The notes: generated by a model from the letters alone, not told the origin. A stretch of DNA of 64,000 nt from an uncultured Lachnospiraceae bacterium (GCA_910586585.1 CAJUKA010000014.1:12034-76033); one strand, 5' to 3'. Shown: positions 27,244-36,657, counted from the first letter of the stretch. Numbers and translations are program-made.

Positions 27244-27876
27244 CTATTTTTCCTTTACTTTTCTCTTTGCTATAAAAATGTCAATGATAATACATGTACC
27301 AATATATACTATCCAATAGAGTCCAAATGTTTTTAAATTTTCTAAGATAGGAATTGGTGCAATCCGCCCCCAAAATCCTCCCCCCAAAATTCCGCTGAGA
27401 ATATTAAAACAGCAAGACAGTGGAATAAACAACAAAATCCATACATTGGGTAATAGGAAAAGGCGCTTTGCCTTTCGTTTATCTTTTGTGTCAAGAAACT
27501 GTCCTATTAGGAATATTCCTGTTCCTAATAACATAATAACGAAACCTACGCCAACAGCGAATACCATTTGCCGCTCAATCCAAATGACAATAGAAGAAAC
27601 CAATCCAATTGCATTTAGAATCGTACCAACGATAGCAAACACCGTTGCATGATATTTCTTTTCAAGTTCTTGTACAGGCTCAATTCCTTTCAAGAGAAAA
27701 TCAGTTGTGGTCTCAAAATAATCACTCAAAAGAATTATCTTTTCTATATCTGGAATACTTTGTTCGCTTTCCCATTTAGAAACTGCCTGTCTGGAAACAC
27801 CTATTTTATCCGCAAGTTGTTCTTGAGATATTCCTTTGGATTTTCGTAGATGCTGTATTCTGTCTGCTATATTCAT
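27244..27876 (-). CDS. XRE-family regulator with C-terminal membrane domain
   Basis: 210 residues from the ATG at 27876 (AAGGAGG 8 nt upstream). Residues 1-65 form a Cro/CI helix-turn-helix: RIQHLRKSKGISQEQLADKIGVSRQAVSKWE split over 6-37. The rest has about four membrane segments (TVFAIVGTILNAIGLVSS, MVFAVGVGFVIMLLG, LLPNVWILLFIPLS, FGLYWIVYIGTCIIID) and a basic tail. Such membrane-tethered XRE regulators are common in Firmicutes, often next to transporters or phage-like genes. The target is unknown. Confidence 0.82.
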   Translation of the reverse strand: MNIADRIQHLRKSKGISQEQLADKIGVSRQAVSKWESEQSIPDIEKIILLSDYFETTTDFLLKGIEPVQELEKKYHATVFAIVGTILNAIGLVSSIVIWIERQMVFAVGVGFVIMLLGTGIFLIGQFLDTKDKRKAKRLFLLPNVWILLFIPLSCCFNILSGILGGGFWGRIAPIPILENLKTFGLYWIVYIGTCIIIDIFIAKRKVKEK

Positions 27877-28022
27877 AAGCAATGCCTCCTTGTGTTTGAT
27901 AACAAAATAATAGCAAAAACTCGGGTTGCAAAACCACCATTTTCGCCTTTCAATTTGGCAACCAACAGTTGCACCTTTGTATTCTATCACACAATATTTT
28001 TTCTTTCTACAGGCATAATTTT

Positions 28023-28250
28023 TTAAGATAGGAAATAGTTGGTCTGCTGTCCATCGTATTGTTGTAAGCGAAACTTGAACAGGACAGTAACAAGCCGCTG
28101 TTTTATGCTGTCCTTGGTATCCCTGTCGTTATACCCGTTTTCAATGGCAGCAATCTGGATACGCTTGCTTTCGGCAGAAAGATATGCTATTCTTGAATCG
28201 GTATACAAACCAGTAAATCCATATTTGTGAAACCGAAAGGAGAGAGGGTA
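28023..28250 (-). pseudogene. Possible gene fragment of unknown origin
   Basis: The reverse frame encodes about 75 residues ending FRLQQYDGQQTNYFLS, with charged stretches (DSRIAYLSAESKRI, NGYNDRDTKDSIKQR) that look like real coding sequence and not a shadow frame. There is no convincing start or ribosome binding site. The open frame runs on to 28319 through the start of the divergent gene at 28252. I suspect the 3' remnant of a mobile-element gene but do not recognise the family. Confidence 0.25.
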
Positions 28251-28251
28251 T

Positions 28252-28746
28252 ATGAAACCTAAAATCATTCCTAAACAAGAAATTATTCCTTCATATGATG
28301 CTAATGCAATCGCCATCAAGCATATTGAGTATTACCCATATGGAGGAACATATAGTGAAGATGAAATCACACCTGTGCTTATCTCTAATATATTAAAAGA
28401 AATTCCTGACGGAATAGAGATTTATTTATTTTTAGACCCAGACGGAGAGGACGATTGGCTTGAAGTAAACTGTGACGGTGAATGGATATCACTTGGATTT
28501 TCAGGAGATTCTGGACAAGATTATTATTGTTCTTACAATCCCGCTTTCGCTGATACTGCCGATCAAATCGACAAAGCAGATTTCTCGGACAAAAGCATAT
28601 ATACCGACCTTGAAAGCGGCGGTCAGTCGCCCATTCCTAAAATTCAAGCAATTACAGATATTGAAGCAGGTGTCAAAGCTGTTGAATATTTTATTAGAAC
28701 AGGCGCACTTTATCCAGGAATTGAATGGATACATGAGTGTGAATAA
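28252..28746 (+). CDS. Imm1-like putative immunity protein
   Basis: 164 residues, acidic and soluble, with AAAGGAGAGAG just before the ATG. The sequence has strand-rich features: GIEIYLFLDPDGEDDWLEV near 55-73, a Trp-Ile-Ser-Leu-Gly-Phe strand and a C-terminal IPKIQAITDIEAGVKAVEYF followed by PGIEWIHE. The order (acidic strands, then 'IP', then 'AVEYF..G..P.IEW') resembles Imm1-family immunity proteins of polymorphic toxin systems. No toxin gene is adjacent, so it could be an orphan. The family call is tentative. Confidence 0.5.
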   Translation: MKPKIIPKQEIIPSYDANAIAIKHIEYYPYGGTYSEDEITPVLISNILKEIPDGIEIYLFLDPDGEDDWLEVNCDGEWISLGFSGDSGQDYYCSYNPAFADTADQIDKADFSDKSIYTDLESGGQSPIPKIQAITDIEAGVKAVEYFIRTGALYPGIEWIHECE

Positions 28747-28857
28747 TTCCTGTTTATCAGGCAGGGAAAAGCGAGAAAAAGTTTGCTTGTTGATAAGTAT
28801 TGGTGTTATAATAAAAAAATAACCAATATGCAACACTAATAGAAAGGGAGGGTATCT

Positions 28858-29424
28858 ATGGCATTGTTGGCACATGCGCAAGCAAAAAGTTATTCAGAAG
28901 AGGATTATTATGAACTAGGTGAAAACGTCCGGGCAGAGCTGATTGACGGGCAATTTTATGATATGGCTGCTCCCAGCAGAATACACCAGGAAATTTTAAG
29001 CAGACTTCATGCTATTATATACAATTATATTGATGCTAAAAAAGGTTCCTGTCGTGTTTATCCAGCGCCATTTGCTGTCAAATTATTTGATGATGCGAAA
29101 AATATTGTTGAACCAGATATCAGTGTTATTTGTGATCCAAGCAAACTGACAGACAGAGGCTGTAGCGGTGCGCCAGACTGGATTATCGAAATTGCATCGC
29201 CAACAAATCCCAGACATGACTATATAACCAAGCTGAACCTGTACAGCAATGCAGGTGTACGTGAGTACTGGATTGTTGATCCCAAATATAAAAAAATATA
29301 TGTTTATAATATGGAAGCAGATAACTTTTCTATAAAAGTATTTTCATTTACAGATACCATAAGTGCAGGTATTTATGAAGATCTGTCTATTGATTTTTCC
29401 ACGTTTTTAATGGATACATTTTAA
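28858..29424 (+). CDS. Uma2 family endonuclease-like protein (DUF820)
   Basis: 188 residues. PD-(D/E)xK nuclease-fold signatures are RAELIDGQFYDMAAPS near 26-41, NIVEPDISVICDP near 81-93, PDWIIEIASP near 105-114 and LNLYSNAGVREYWIVDP near 125-141, with Asp, Glu and Lys at expected positions. GGGAGG precedes the ATG. A promoter candidate TTGCTT-18 bp-TATAAT ends near 28812. DUF820 proteins are common in accessory DNA; their biological role is uncertain. Confidence 0.85.
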   Translation: MALLAHAQAKSYSEEDYYELGENVRAELIDGQFYDMAAPSRIHQEILSRLHAIIYNYIDAKKGSCRVYPAPFAVKLFDDAKNIVEPDISVICDPSKLTDRGCSGAPDWIIEIASPTNPRHDYITKLNLYSNAGVREYWIVDPKYKKIYVYNMEADNFSIKVFSFTDTISAGIYEDLSIDFSTFLMDTF

Positions 29425-29425
29425 A

Positions 29426-29451
29426 AGCTTGAGCGCACAAGCGCTCAAGCT
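29426..29451. terminator. Hairpin after the Uma2 gene
   Basis: AGCTTGAGCGC (29426-29436) and GCGCTCAAGCT (29441-29451) form a perfect 11-bp stem with an ACAA loop. It directly follows the Uma2 stop. On the minus strand TTTTAAAA follows, so it could act bidirectionally. Confidence 0.6.
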
Positions 29452-29497
29452 GTAAAAACTTCGTTTCTTGTTTCATTGTGCAGTTTCTTTTTTATTC

Positions 29498-30322
29498 TCA
29501 ATTTAAAATTTCCTTGAAAGCGCTGATACAGGCTTCGTTTTTTGACCGATCAAAAACTGCATAAACGATCGTTTCAAAATATTGATACATACCTTCTTCA
29601 AGAAGTTCCTTCCACCAGGCTGCCACCAGCTCTGGATCATTGCGAAATACTCCACATCCATATGCTCCTAGCACCAGATGTTTTGCGCCCTGTTCTGCAA
29701 AGATTACAAGTGCCAGCTTCATTCTCTGTCTCATTGCTTGTTTTGCCTGTGTGTCATCTTCTCCTTTTAATAGAACCTGTCCCATATTCACTGCTGGAAG
29801 AGTCAGCACAGATGCTTTCACTGCAGACTGTATAAGTCGAAATCGTCCATCTCGGAAAAACACGACATCTGGGGAATAAATTGCATGATTTGTGTAAATC
29901 ATAGAAGTTTCTAGGCGATTGTTGCGATAATATTCTTCATGTGCCGTTAATGTTTTGTATAATGTGCTTGATGCTGCAAGGCTCTCCTCCTGCGCCATTG
30001 CCCCATTGAGGAATCCCCCGCCTGGATTCTTGGCACTTGCAAAATTCAATACCCCAATCGTATCTTTTCCTTCTTCTGCAAGCTTTCGTATCGCATCTAC
30101 TGTAGATATATTTTCTACATATGACTTACAATTCTTTGATGTGGTATTTTCTAATTCACTGTACTTTTTTAACAGCATTTCTCCCTGTTCCGGCGTGAGC
30201 AAAAAACTACGTTTTATAGATGACTCCATATCCAGGCAAACATCAAATTTCTTCCCTTCTATTTCATAATACCCCTGTTCCATAATCCTTAATGTTTCTT
30301 TCGCTACTGCTTTTCTATCCAT
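29498..30322 (-). CDS. TIGR02452 family macrodomain-like protein
   Basis: 274 residues. It matches the microbial PARG-like/TIGR02452 family: GVLNFASAKNPGGGFLNGA near 85-103 (the glycine-rich loop), AQEESLAASSTLYKTL near 105-120, YSPDVVFFRDG near 149-159 and VLGAYGCGVFRNDP near 217-230. Family members have a macrodomain-type fold and some remove ADP-ribose; activity here is inferred. AAGGAGA precedes the ATG. The gene stands alone, between the Uma2 gene and the YdcF gene. Confidence 0.85.
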   Translation of the reverse strand: MDRKAVAKETLRIMEQGYYEIEGKKFDVCLDMESSIKRSFLLTPEQGEMLLKKYSELENTTSKNCKSYVENISTVDAIRKLAEEGKDTIGVLNFASAKNPGGGFLNGAMAQEESLAASSTLYKTLTAHEEYYRNNRLETSMIYTNHAIYSPDVVFFRDGRFRLIQSAVKASVLTLPAVNMGQVLLKGEDDTQAKQAMRQRMKLALVIFAEQGAKHLVLGAYGCGVFRNDPELVAAWWKELLEEGMYQYFETIVYAVFDRSKNEACISAFKEILN

Positions 30323-30384
30323 ATCTGTCTCCTTATTGAAACAAATCCAATTTCAATCAATATATTGGTCAGCGTTTTTTATAG

Positions 30385-30987
30385 TTATTCAAATAATTGA
30401 TACCACTGATACCCAATATAATAGAACGTTTCTCTTGCAGCAAAAGGAATTTTTGTTTTTATAGTCTTATATGCACTGCTCTGTGTTGGAGACGAAAATG
30501 CTTCTATCTCCATATCATTCGCCATGCGCATAGCTCTTTTCATATGCAGCGGATCGCTCACAATCAGCGCAGTCTTATAGTTATATTGTTCCATTATCCT
30601 TTTTGCATATTGTAAATTTTCCTGTGTTATTATGGATTTGTCTTCTTCCAAAATTGCATCAGTTGGAATTCCCACTGATTTTAAATAATTCTTTGCTATT
30701 GATGCATCTGTAAAACGATTACCATCTCCCCTACCTCCTGTTACTATTATTTTATCAACGGAATCATTCTGATATAATACAACTGCATGGTTTAATCTTT
30801 GCTTGTATACCTCTGAAACACCATTATCACTTGCTGCTGCCCCCAAAACAATGGCCACATCACATTTTCTATCTTCATATATCCTACTATATCTACAAAT
30901 AGAAATCACATTGCACATAATATATGCAACAACAAATATCGTAATTATCGCTATCCATGATGTCTTGCGCAGCAAAATTCTTCTCAT
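30385..30987 (-). CDS. YdcF/SanA-like DUF218 membrane protein
   Basis: 200 residues from the ATG at 30987. One N-terminal membrane helix (WIAIITIFVVAYIMCNVI) is followed by the DUF218 domain: DVAIVLGAAAS near 44-54, VDKIIVTGGRGDGNR near 78-92, AKNYLKSVGIP near 99-109, EDKSIITQENLQYA near 114-127 and ALIVSDPLHMKRAM near 138-151. SanA/ElyC-type proteins affect envelope integrity. An upstream ATG at 31107, overlapping the DUF4422 stop (TGATG), would add 40 residues, but a good promoter lies inside that stretch, favouring 30987. Confidence 0.82.
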   Translation of the reverse strand: MRRILLRKTSWIAIITIFVVAYIMCNVISICRYSRIYEDRKCDVAIVLGAAASDNGVSEVYKQRLNHAVVLYQNDSVDKIIVTGGRGDGNRFTDASIAKNYLKSVGIPTDAILEEDKSIITQENLQYAKRIMEQYNYKTALIVSDPLHMKRAMRMANDMEIEAFSSPTQSSAYKTIKTKIPFAARETFYYIGYQWYQLFE

Positions 30988-31039
30988 AAAAGTTTTATCT
31001 CTGTTCCTCTTTGTACAATTTGGGCCTGTTGATAATTTT

Positions 31040-31068
31040 ATTATAGAATATTTATCCAACAATAACAA
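31040..31068 (-). promoter_or_regulatory. Sigma-A promoter for the YdcF gene
   Basis: On the minus strand TTGTTA (31063-31068 complement), a 17-bp spacer and TATAAT (31040-31045 complement). Transcription would begin near 31033, about 45 nt before the ATG at 30987. Confidence 0.6.
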
Positions 31069-31106
31069 TGCATATTTGGTTTTGTACTTTTTATGAAATC
31101 CAATCA

Positions 31107-32264
31107 TCACGTCAACAGTTCCATTGCTTTGTCGGCAGTCTCTGAATTTGTTGCATATAATCTGATTGCCGCTCTCTTTGCAATTTCCGTTGTCCATGGA
31201 AAATAGCTGGGATTTGCTTCATTCATGCTTTTTTCTTCTATTGTTTTGACATACGCCGTTTTTTGGGTTCTTTCTGTATTTTCTACCTCCACTGCTTTTA
31301 CCGCTTTTGATGCCATACTGTTTAATCCGCGAAAATATTTTATAATCTCTTCATATTCGTTGATTTTATCAAGGAAACTGCTTCCATATGCTGCAATCTC
31401 TAAATTTGCAGTTGATACTGCCTGCAAACACAGCTTGCACTCTCCATTGATATCTGAAGCTTCCATTAGAATATCTGGCCGTTGTTTTAAAACTGCTGCA
31501 AAATACGCTTTTGCCCCTGCTGCATCTTTATTTTTGAAAAATGCTGCCATTTGTGTTGTCACTTCGCTGGTTTCCTTCTTTTCCCCTATGATGGCAACCC
31601 GACACTCATATGCCCTAAGCTTATTTGTTGTCACCCACACATACAGCAAAAACTCTGATATAAACCCAAAAACTCTTTTGTGGTAATCGTCTGCAAAGGT
31701 CAAATCAATACGCTTTTGCAATTCAAAAAAAATCGAAAACAGCCATTCGCAGTATGCATCATACAGCTTTTTTCCAGCCACCATAATATTTCCAAAATAC
31801 GTTTTATTTTGATGTACAAGTTTGACAAACGTATCATAATATTGTGGATACTGTTCTTTTATAATGTGTCCTGTCTCATCTAGTACTGATACATTGTGAT
31901 GTGCTCCAAATCCATTTCGGTAAGAGCCCGGAAGCTCAAGCTGCTTTGTCGTAACAATATCATATGTTTTTAAAATCTGCTCGTATTCACTCTCTGAAAA
32001 AACATATCCTTCCTCACTGGTAAGAAAACGCCTGTAATGGCAAATTCCTACATAGTCCGCCTCAAAATAATTTTTCCAAACCCAATAGACCCCTGAAAGC
32101 TCCGCATAATAGCAATTTAAGTCAGAAATGTTATCTCCTGAGTCATCTCCTTTATAGCCAAAATCTTCTTTGGCGTTTTTGTGTCCAACATGCATTGGTA
32201 TATACATCGAATCACCAGGAACCTCAAACCGTTTGTGTGTCATTGCAAAAATTTTAACAGACAT
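31107..32264 (-). CDS. DUF4422 glycosyltransferase-like protein
   Basis: 385 residues. The N-terminal DUF4422 domain (about 1-230) shows IFAMTHKRFEVP near 5-16, YIPMHVGHKNA, DNISDLNCYYAELSGVYWVWKN near 44-65 and DYVGICHYRRFLT near 70-82, including the Y-x-G-x-x-H-Y-R-R signature of putative capsular/LPS sugar transferases. A less conserved C-terminal region of about 150 residues (charged, helical) follows. AAAGGAGA precedes the ATG. Substrate unknown; it likely belongs to surface polysaccharide synthesis. Confidence 0.82.
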   Translation of the reverse strand: MSVKIFAMTHKRFEVPGDSMYIPMHVGHKNAKEDFGYKGDDSGDNISDLNCYYAELSGVYWVWKNYFEADYVGICHYRRFLTSEEGYVFSESEYEQILKTYDIVTTKQLELPGSYRNGFGAHHNVSVLDETGHIIKEQYPQYYDTFVKLVHQNKTYFGNIMVAGKKLYDAYCEWLFSIFFELQKRIDLTFADDYHKRVFGFISEFLLYVWVTTNKLRAYECRVAIIGEKKETSEVTTQMAAFFKNKDAAGAKAYFAAVLKQRPDILMEASDINGECKLCLQAVSTANLEIAAYGSSFLDKINEYEEIIKYFRGLNSMASKAVKAVEVENTERTQKTAYVKTIEEKSMNEANPSYFPWTTEIAKRAAIRLYATNSETADKAMELLT

Positions 32265-32344
32265 GCTTACTGTCTCCTTTAATATTTTTAAAAATTATTG
32301 TTTCTCATGACAATTTTACCACGCTGAATCATATCATGAATTGA

Positions 32345-32430
32345 GTGGCAACTTATTTCATGCACATAAATTAGTAACCGTTCTGCCATGCACATTCATA
32401 AAATGTCGGTTGTCCACTCCATTTTGTATG
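32345..32430. repeat. Degenerate intergenic repeat
   Basis: The gap 32265-32483 between divergent genes contains GTTCTGCCATGCAC and GTATGGCTGAAC as imperfect inverted arms. These resemble the ends of elements near 2291 and 62585/62748. No gene or RNA was recognised in this gap beyond presumed promoters. Confidence 0.35.
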
Positions 32431-32483
32431 GCTGAACCACTGCATAAATTATAACACAATATACTATTAATTGGAGGATTTTT

Positions 32484-32918
32484 ATGGATTTTATCAGCAA
32501 AGTAGGTACTACGATTTCAGATAAAAGCAGAACTGCTGCCAGAAAAGCAAAGGAAATGACAGAACTATCAAACCTGAATAATCAAATCAGCACACAAGAA
32601 CGTATTATTAATGAACTTTGCCTTGATATTGGAAAAAAAGTATATGAAAAACGAGCATCTTTTCCAAATGCAGAACTTGAAGAAAAATATACGGATGTGT
32701 CAAACGCATATGCAGAAATTGAACGCTTAAAAACCGCTATTATTCTAATAAAGGGCGGAAAACAATGCCCCTGTTGCAAAACAGAAGTCGCTCTAAACTT
32801 TTCATATTGCCCAGACTGTGGAGCGGCCGTCCCAAATCCGGAAACTACCCCTCCTATAGAAAACATTGTCATACCGCCGGATAGTGTCATCTATTATTCA
32901 AATCAAGATCAAAAATAG
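32484..32918 (+). CDS. Zinc-ribbon protein with coiled-coil N-terminus
   Basis: 144 residues. A helical, charged N-terminal part of about 90 residues (SDKSRTAARKAKEM, then NNQISTQERIINELCLDIG) probably forms a coiled coil. A zinc ribbon CPCCKTEVALNFSYCPDCG lies near residues 95-113, with two CxxC pairs. The tail is Pro-rich. Such proteins are common in Lachnospiraceae with no assigned role. GGAGG precedes the ATG at 32484. Confidence 0.8.
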   Translation: MDFISKVGTTISDKSRTAARKAKEMTELSNLNNQISTQERIINELCLDIGKKVYEKRASFPNAELEEKYTDVSNAYAEIERLKTAIILIKGGKQCPCCKTEVALNFSYCPDCGAAVPNPETTPPIENIVIPPDSVIYYSNQDQK

Positions 32919-32930
32919 TCAGGATCATTC

Positions 32931-32955
32931 GAACCACCCATTTAACGGGTGGTTC
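32931..32955. terminator. Bidirectional terminator-like hairpin
   Basis: GAACCACCC (32931-32939) pairs with GGGTGGTTC (32947-32955). It lies between the convergent zinc-ribbon and hydrogenase genes. The T-tracts are poor (CTTCCTTGCTTT on plus), so efficiency is uncertain. Confidence 0.55.
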
Positions 32956-33020
32956 AAACTTCCTTGCTTTATAGAAAATTGCGAACGCTGAATCTATTCA
33001 AACAAAAAACGTAGCTTTTT

Positions 33021-34766
33021 TTATTTCCTTGAAGCGGGCATTTCCCACGCCTGATGATCGGTATGTAACAGTATGTGTGCTTTGTGTGATAAGGGCTTTT
33101 CCATAAATTCATCATAAAGTCTGATCACATCTGGATTCTCATGCGAAAACCGTATTGGAGCAGTTTCGTCAAGTGTTCTCAAGTTTTCACTTCTGGATGA
33201 AGCCAATTCGAAACCATCTTTTATTGGCTGTCCGCCTCCTCCTACACACCCGCCTGGACAGGCCATAACTTCAACAAAATCATAGTGAACTGCTCCTGTC
33301 TCAAGAGCCTCTATCAATTCTCTCGTGTTGGCAAGACCATTTACCACAGCGGTTTTTATCACAATCTCATTTACATGAAATTCCGCCTCTTTCCATTTTG
33401 GCTGCTCCCTGGTACTTCTAACCGCTAAAAAGGCATCGGCATCAGGATTTTCTCCTGTAATCAAATAATATGCAGACCGAAGTGCCGCCTCCATAACCCC
33501 TCCTGTCGTGCCAAAGATTACTCCTGCGCCTGTGCCATCTTTCATCGGTGCATCACAAGGGATATCTTCAAGTGTATGTGGATCAATATGCGCCATACGG
33601 ATCATGCGCGTCAGCTCTCTTGTCGTAAGCACGATATCGACATCATGACCTGCATACTCACCATAAAACAGTTCCATATTGCGCTCACCTTTTTTGGCCA
33701 CACAAGGCATAATAGACACGGTAACAATATCCTCCGGCGCCACTTCTATTTTCTTTGCAAAGTAGCTCTTCATCACTGCGCCAAACATCTGCTGCGGGGA
33801 TTTTGCTGTGGAAAGTCTTGACACCAAATGCGGGTACTGTGATTTGACAAACCGCACCCAGCCAGGGCAGCAGGAAGTAAACATTGGCATCTGTTTGGTG
33901 TCTCCTTTCTGAAAACGCTCCACAAATTCATTGCCTTCTTCCATTATCGTGAGATCTGCTGAAAATACAGTATCAAATACATAGTCAAATCCAATTTTTT
34001 TGAGGGCATCGACTATTTTTCCCATAACAGCTTCTTCTCTTGGGATTCCAAATACCTCCCCCCATGCAGCGCGCACCGCAGGCGCTACCTGTACCACTGT
34101 CACCTTTTTCTTGTTCTCGATTGCCCACCATGCCTTCTCTGTATCATCACGCTCCCTTAACGCTCCAACAGGACAATGCGTAATGCATTGACCACAAAGT
34201 ACACAGTCTGATTCTTCTATCTTTCTGTTTCCTGAAACATATACGTCCGTTCTCGAACCAGTTCCTTCCACATCCCATATCTTTACCCCCTGCACTTTAT
34301 CACAGATAGAAATACAGCGCATACATTTGATGCATTTGTCATTGTCCCTTATTAGCGGGAAATTTTTATTCCAAGGCAACGGGGTAAGTTCCTTCTCATA
34401 TGGCACATCAAGAATATTGAGATCTCTGGTTATCGTTTGCAGAGAACAATTTCGATTTCGGGAACAAGTCACACAGTTACTGTTATGCTGTGAAAGTATC
34501 ATTTCCACAGTTTTTTTGCGGTTTCTGCGCACCTTTGGGCTGTTTGTATATATTATCATACCCTCTTCTGCCTCATTATTGCAGGAAGTGACAAGTTTAT
34601 CTTTACCCTCAATCTCTACAACACAGACACGACAGGCGCCAATTTCATTGATATCCTTCAAGAAACACAGCTTCGGAATAGGAATACCCGCAATGTTGGC
34701 TGCATCCATAATGGTACTTCCTTTTGGTACTTCAATTGCTTTCTGATCGATTGTAAGTTTCACCAT
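33021..34766 (-). CDS. hydA: [FeFe] hydrogenase, NAD-linked soluble type
   Basis: 581 residues. It reduces protons to hydrogen, or oxidises hydrogen, at an H-cluster in the cytoplasm. Domains in order: 2Fe-2S ferredoxin with Cys34/45/48/62; a His-Cys3 4Fe-4S site (HNSNCVTCSRNRNC near 94-107); two 4Fe-4S clusters (CIKCMRCISIC near 145-155 and CVLCGQCITHC near 188-198). The catalytic domain has the three signatures TSCCPGW (297-303), MPCVAKK (353-359) and MACPGGCVGGGGQP (501-514). All H-cluster cysteines are present. The ATG overlaps the end of the flavoprotein gene by 7 nt, so the two proteins probably form a complex. Confidence 0.94.
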   Translation of the reverse strand: MVKLTIDQKAIEVPKGSTIMDAANIAGIPIPKLCFLKDINEIGACRVCVVEIEGKDKLVTSCNNEAEEGMIIYTNSPKVRRNRKKTVEMILSQHNSNCVTCSRNRNCSLQTITRDLNILDVPYEKELTPLPWNKNFPLIRDNDKCIKCMRCISICDKVQGVKIWDVEGTGSRTDVYVSGNRKIEESDCVLCGQCITHCPVGALRERDDTEKAWWAIENKKKVTVVQVAPAVRAAWGEVFGIPREEAVMGKIVDALKKIGFDYVFDTVFSADLTIMEEGNEFVERFQKGDTKQMPMFTSCCPGWVRFVKSQYPHLVSRLSTAKSPQQMFGAVMKSYFAKKIEVAPEDIVTVSIMPCVAKKGERNMELFYGEYAGHDVDIVLTTRELTRMIRMAHIDPHTLEDIPCDAPMKDGTGAGVIFGTTGGVMEAALRSAYYLITGENPDADAFLAVRSTREQPKWKEAEFHVNEIVIKTAVVNGLANTRELIEALETGAVHYDFVEVMACPGGCVGGGGQPIKDGFELASSRSENLRTLDETAPIRFSHENPDVIRLYDEFMEKPLSHKAHILLHTDHQAWEMPASRK

Positions 34767-36592
34767 AATGTCTCGCGCCCTCCTTTAAATACTCCATATC
34801 CAAAATGATCACACCGCAGGCATCTCGATGCCTCCTGTCTGCACTCCGCTTTTGTCATCGGAAGCTCAACGCCTTCAAAATCACACACGCGCTGGCTTGC
34901 CTCACGTTCTGTCATATTGACACGTCCGCAGGGATTTCTGTCTGCCATATTGGGTGAAGGTACTGTCACATCACTTTGTATGACATGATGAAATCCTAAA
35001 TATTCATCTATGTTAGCAGCAAGAACCTTCGCTGCCCCAATCGCTTTGATGACAGTTGCCGGCCCTGTTGCACAATCACCGCCTGCAAATACCCCAGGAA
35101 GGAGATCAAAACCGCCATGCCTTCCTGTCTGGATAACCCCTCTGTTCACTGGTACGCCGGCATCTGCAAAATGCTGCGATTCAATATCCTGTCCAATTGC
35201 CACAATCACCGTGGTGCATGGAATCAAAAAGTCTGCTTCTCCAGTATCTTTCACACTTGCCCGACCGTTTTTGATCGTGCTGATCATCTGTGGCCTAACC
35301 CATAATCCTTTGACGCTATAATCATTGTCTGTCTCTATTCTAACAGGTGCCTTGAGTGTTGCCACTTCAACACCTTCTGCCACTGCACCCTCAATTTCAT
35401 CTCGAAGCGCTGTCATATCAGCTACACGTCTACGATAAACAATTGTTACTTTTTTTGCTCCAAGTCTAACGGCAGTTCGAACTGCGTCCATTGAGACATT
35501 TCCGCCGCCAACGACGCAGACCTCCTGCCCTCTTAGATCAACTGCAATATTTTTGCCCACATCGCGCAGAAACTTCACCGCAGAAATTACCCCATCTGCA
35601 TCTTCGCCTTCTATGCCAAGCTTTTTGTCTGTACTTGCTCCTATGGTAATCAATACCGCGTCATACTCTTCTCTTAATGCATTGATTGTGATATCAATCC
35701 CAATTCGAAGGCCATACTTTACCTGAACTCCTGTTTCCAGAATTGCATTGATGTCATCGTCTAGTCTGTCCTTGGGGAGTCTGTAGTTTGGAATACCATA
35801 GCGAAGCATACCACCAAGCTCTGGAAGCATCTCATACACCACTACCTGATGTCCCATAAGCTGCAAATAATATGCTGTGCTGAGTCCGCCAGGCCCTCCG
35901 CCGACAATCGCTACTTTTTTCCCTGTAGATGGCTGACACTTGGGCGGAACGACTTTTCCTGCAAAGTCTGCTGCCATGCGCTTCAATCCTCTGATATTAA
36001 CTGCATCATCAATCATATTTCTGCGGCATCTGGCCTCACATGGATGCTCACAGATAAATCCACAGGTTGTTGGAAATGGATTATCTTTACGAATCAGCCT
36101 GACAGCATCCTGATATCTGCCTTCATAGACAAGCGAAATATATCCAGGTATATCTACGCCCGCAGGACACAAAGACACACATGGAACAGGCTGCTGATAA
36201 TTGCAGTGGCAACGGCCCAGCTCGATATGTGCCACATATTCATCATGAAAGCCAATCAGTCCTTTGTACACCATATTGGCCGCTTCATAGCCAATGGCGC
36301 AGTCAGCCGACTCCATAATACTAAGCGCGGTTTCCTTCATCTCGTCCAAAATTTGTATGGAAGCTCTTCCATTTAAAACATCTGATATCATGTTTTTAAG
36401 CTGTCGTAACCCCACGCGGCAGGGTACGCATTTGCCGCAGGTCTGTGCATGGCATAATTCTAAAAATGCCTTCGACATGTCTATGGGGCAGAGTCCAGAT
36501 GGACTTGCCTCAATTCTTCTTTCCAAATCCTTATAAAGCTGTTCAACAACTACTTGGGCTTTATTTGGCATGGGAATTTCAAGTCTGCTCAT
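34760..36592 (-). CDS. Hydrogenase-associated GltD/NuoF-like flavoprotein
   Basis: 610 residues from the ATG at 36592 (GGAGG 7 nt upstream). The N-terminus (about 35-125) is a NuoF-type 4Fe-4S segment (CGKCVPCRVGLRQLKNMI near 52-69). Next comes a GltD-like domain with cysteine clusters (CVSLCPAGVDIPGY; CGFICEHPCEARC). FAD- and NAD(P)-binding Rossmann motifs follow, GGGPGGLSTAYYL and VVGGGNVSMDAVR, with GGDCATGPATVIKAIG near the end. It would pass electrons between NAD(P)H, and perhaps ferredoxin, and the downstream [FeFe] hydrogenase. Whether it bifurcates electrons is an inference. Confidence 0.85.
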   Translation of the reverse strand: MSRLEIPMPNKAQVVVEQLYKDLERRIEASPSGLCPIDMSKAFLELCHAQTCGKCVPCRVGLRQLKNMISDVLNGRASIQILDEMKETALSIMESADCAIGYEAANMVYKGLIGFHDEYVAHIELGRCHCNYQQPVPCVSLCPAGVDIPGYISLVYEGRYQDAVRLIRKDNPFPTTCGFICEHPCEARCRRNMIDDAVNIRGLKRMAADFAGKVVPPKCQPSTGKKVAIVGGGPGGLSTAYYLQLMGHQVVVYEMLPELGGMLRYGIPNYRLPKDRLDDDINAILETGVQVKYGLRIGIDITINALREEYDAVLITIGASTDKKLGIEGEDADGVISAVKFLRDVGKNIAVDLRGQEVCVVGGGNVSMDAVRTAVRLGAKKVTIVYRRRVADMTALRDEIEGAVAEGVEVATLKAPVRIETDNDYSVKGLWVRPQMISTIKNGRASVKDTGEADFLIPCTTVIVAIGQDIESQHFADAGVPVNRGVIQTGRHGGFDLLPGVFAGGDCATGPATVIKAIGAAKVLAANIDEYLGFHHVIQSDVTVPSPNMADRNPCGRVNMTEREASQRVCDFEGVELPMTKAECRQEASRCLRCDHFGYGVFKGGRETLW

Positions 36593-36657
36593 TCGTTTCC
36601 TCCATAATTGTGCAACCACCAGTTTCATATGCAAAAGCTTTTTACGATGTAAAATTG

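Noticed and set aside
30988..31107. Longer YdcF protein beginning at the ATG overlapping the DUF4422 stop
   Set aside because: A good sigma-A promoter (TTGTTA-17-TATAAT) lies inside that stretch and the shorter product has the usual SanA/YdcF length; the alternative is kept only as a note.
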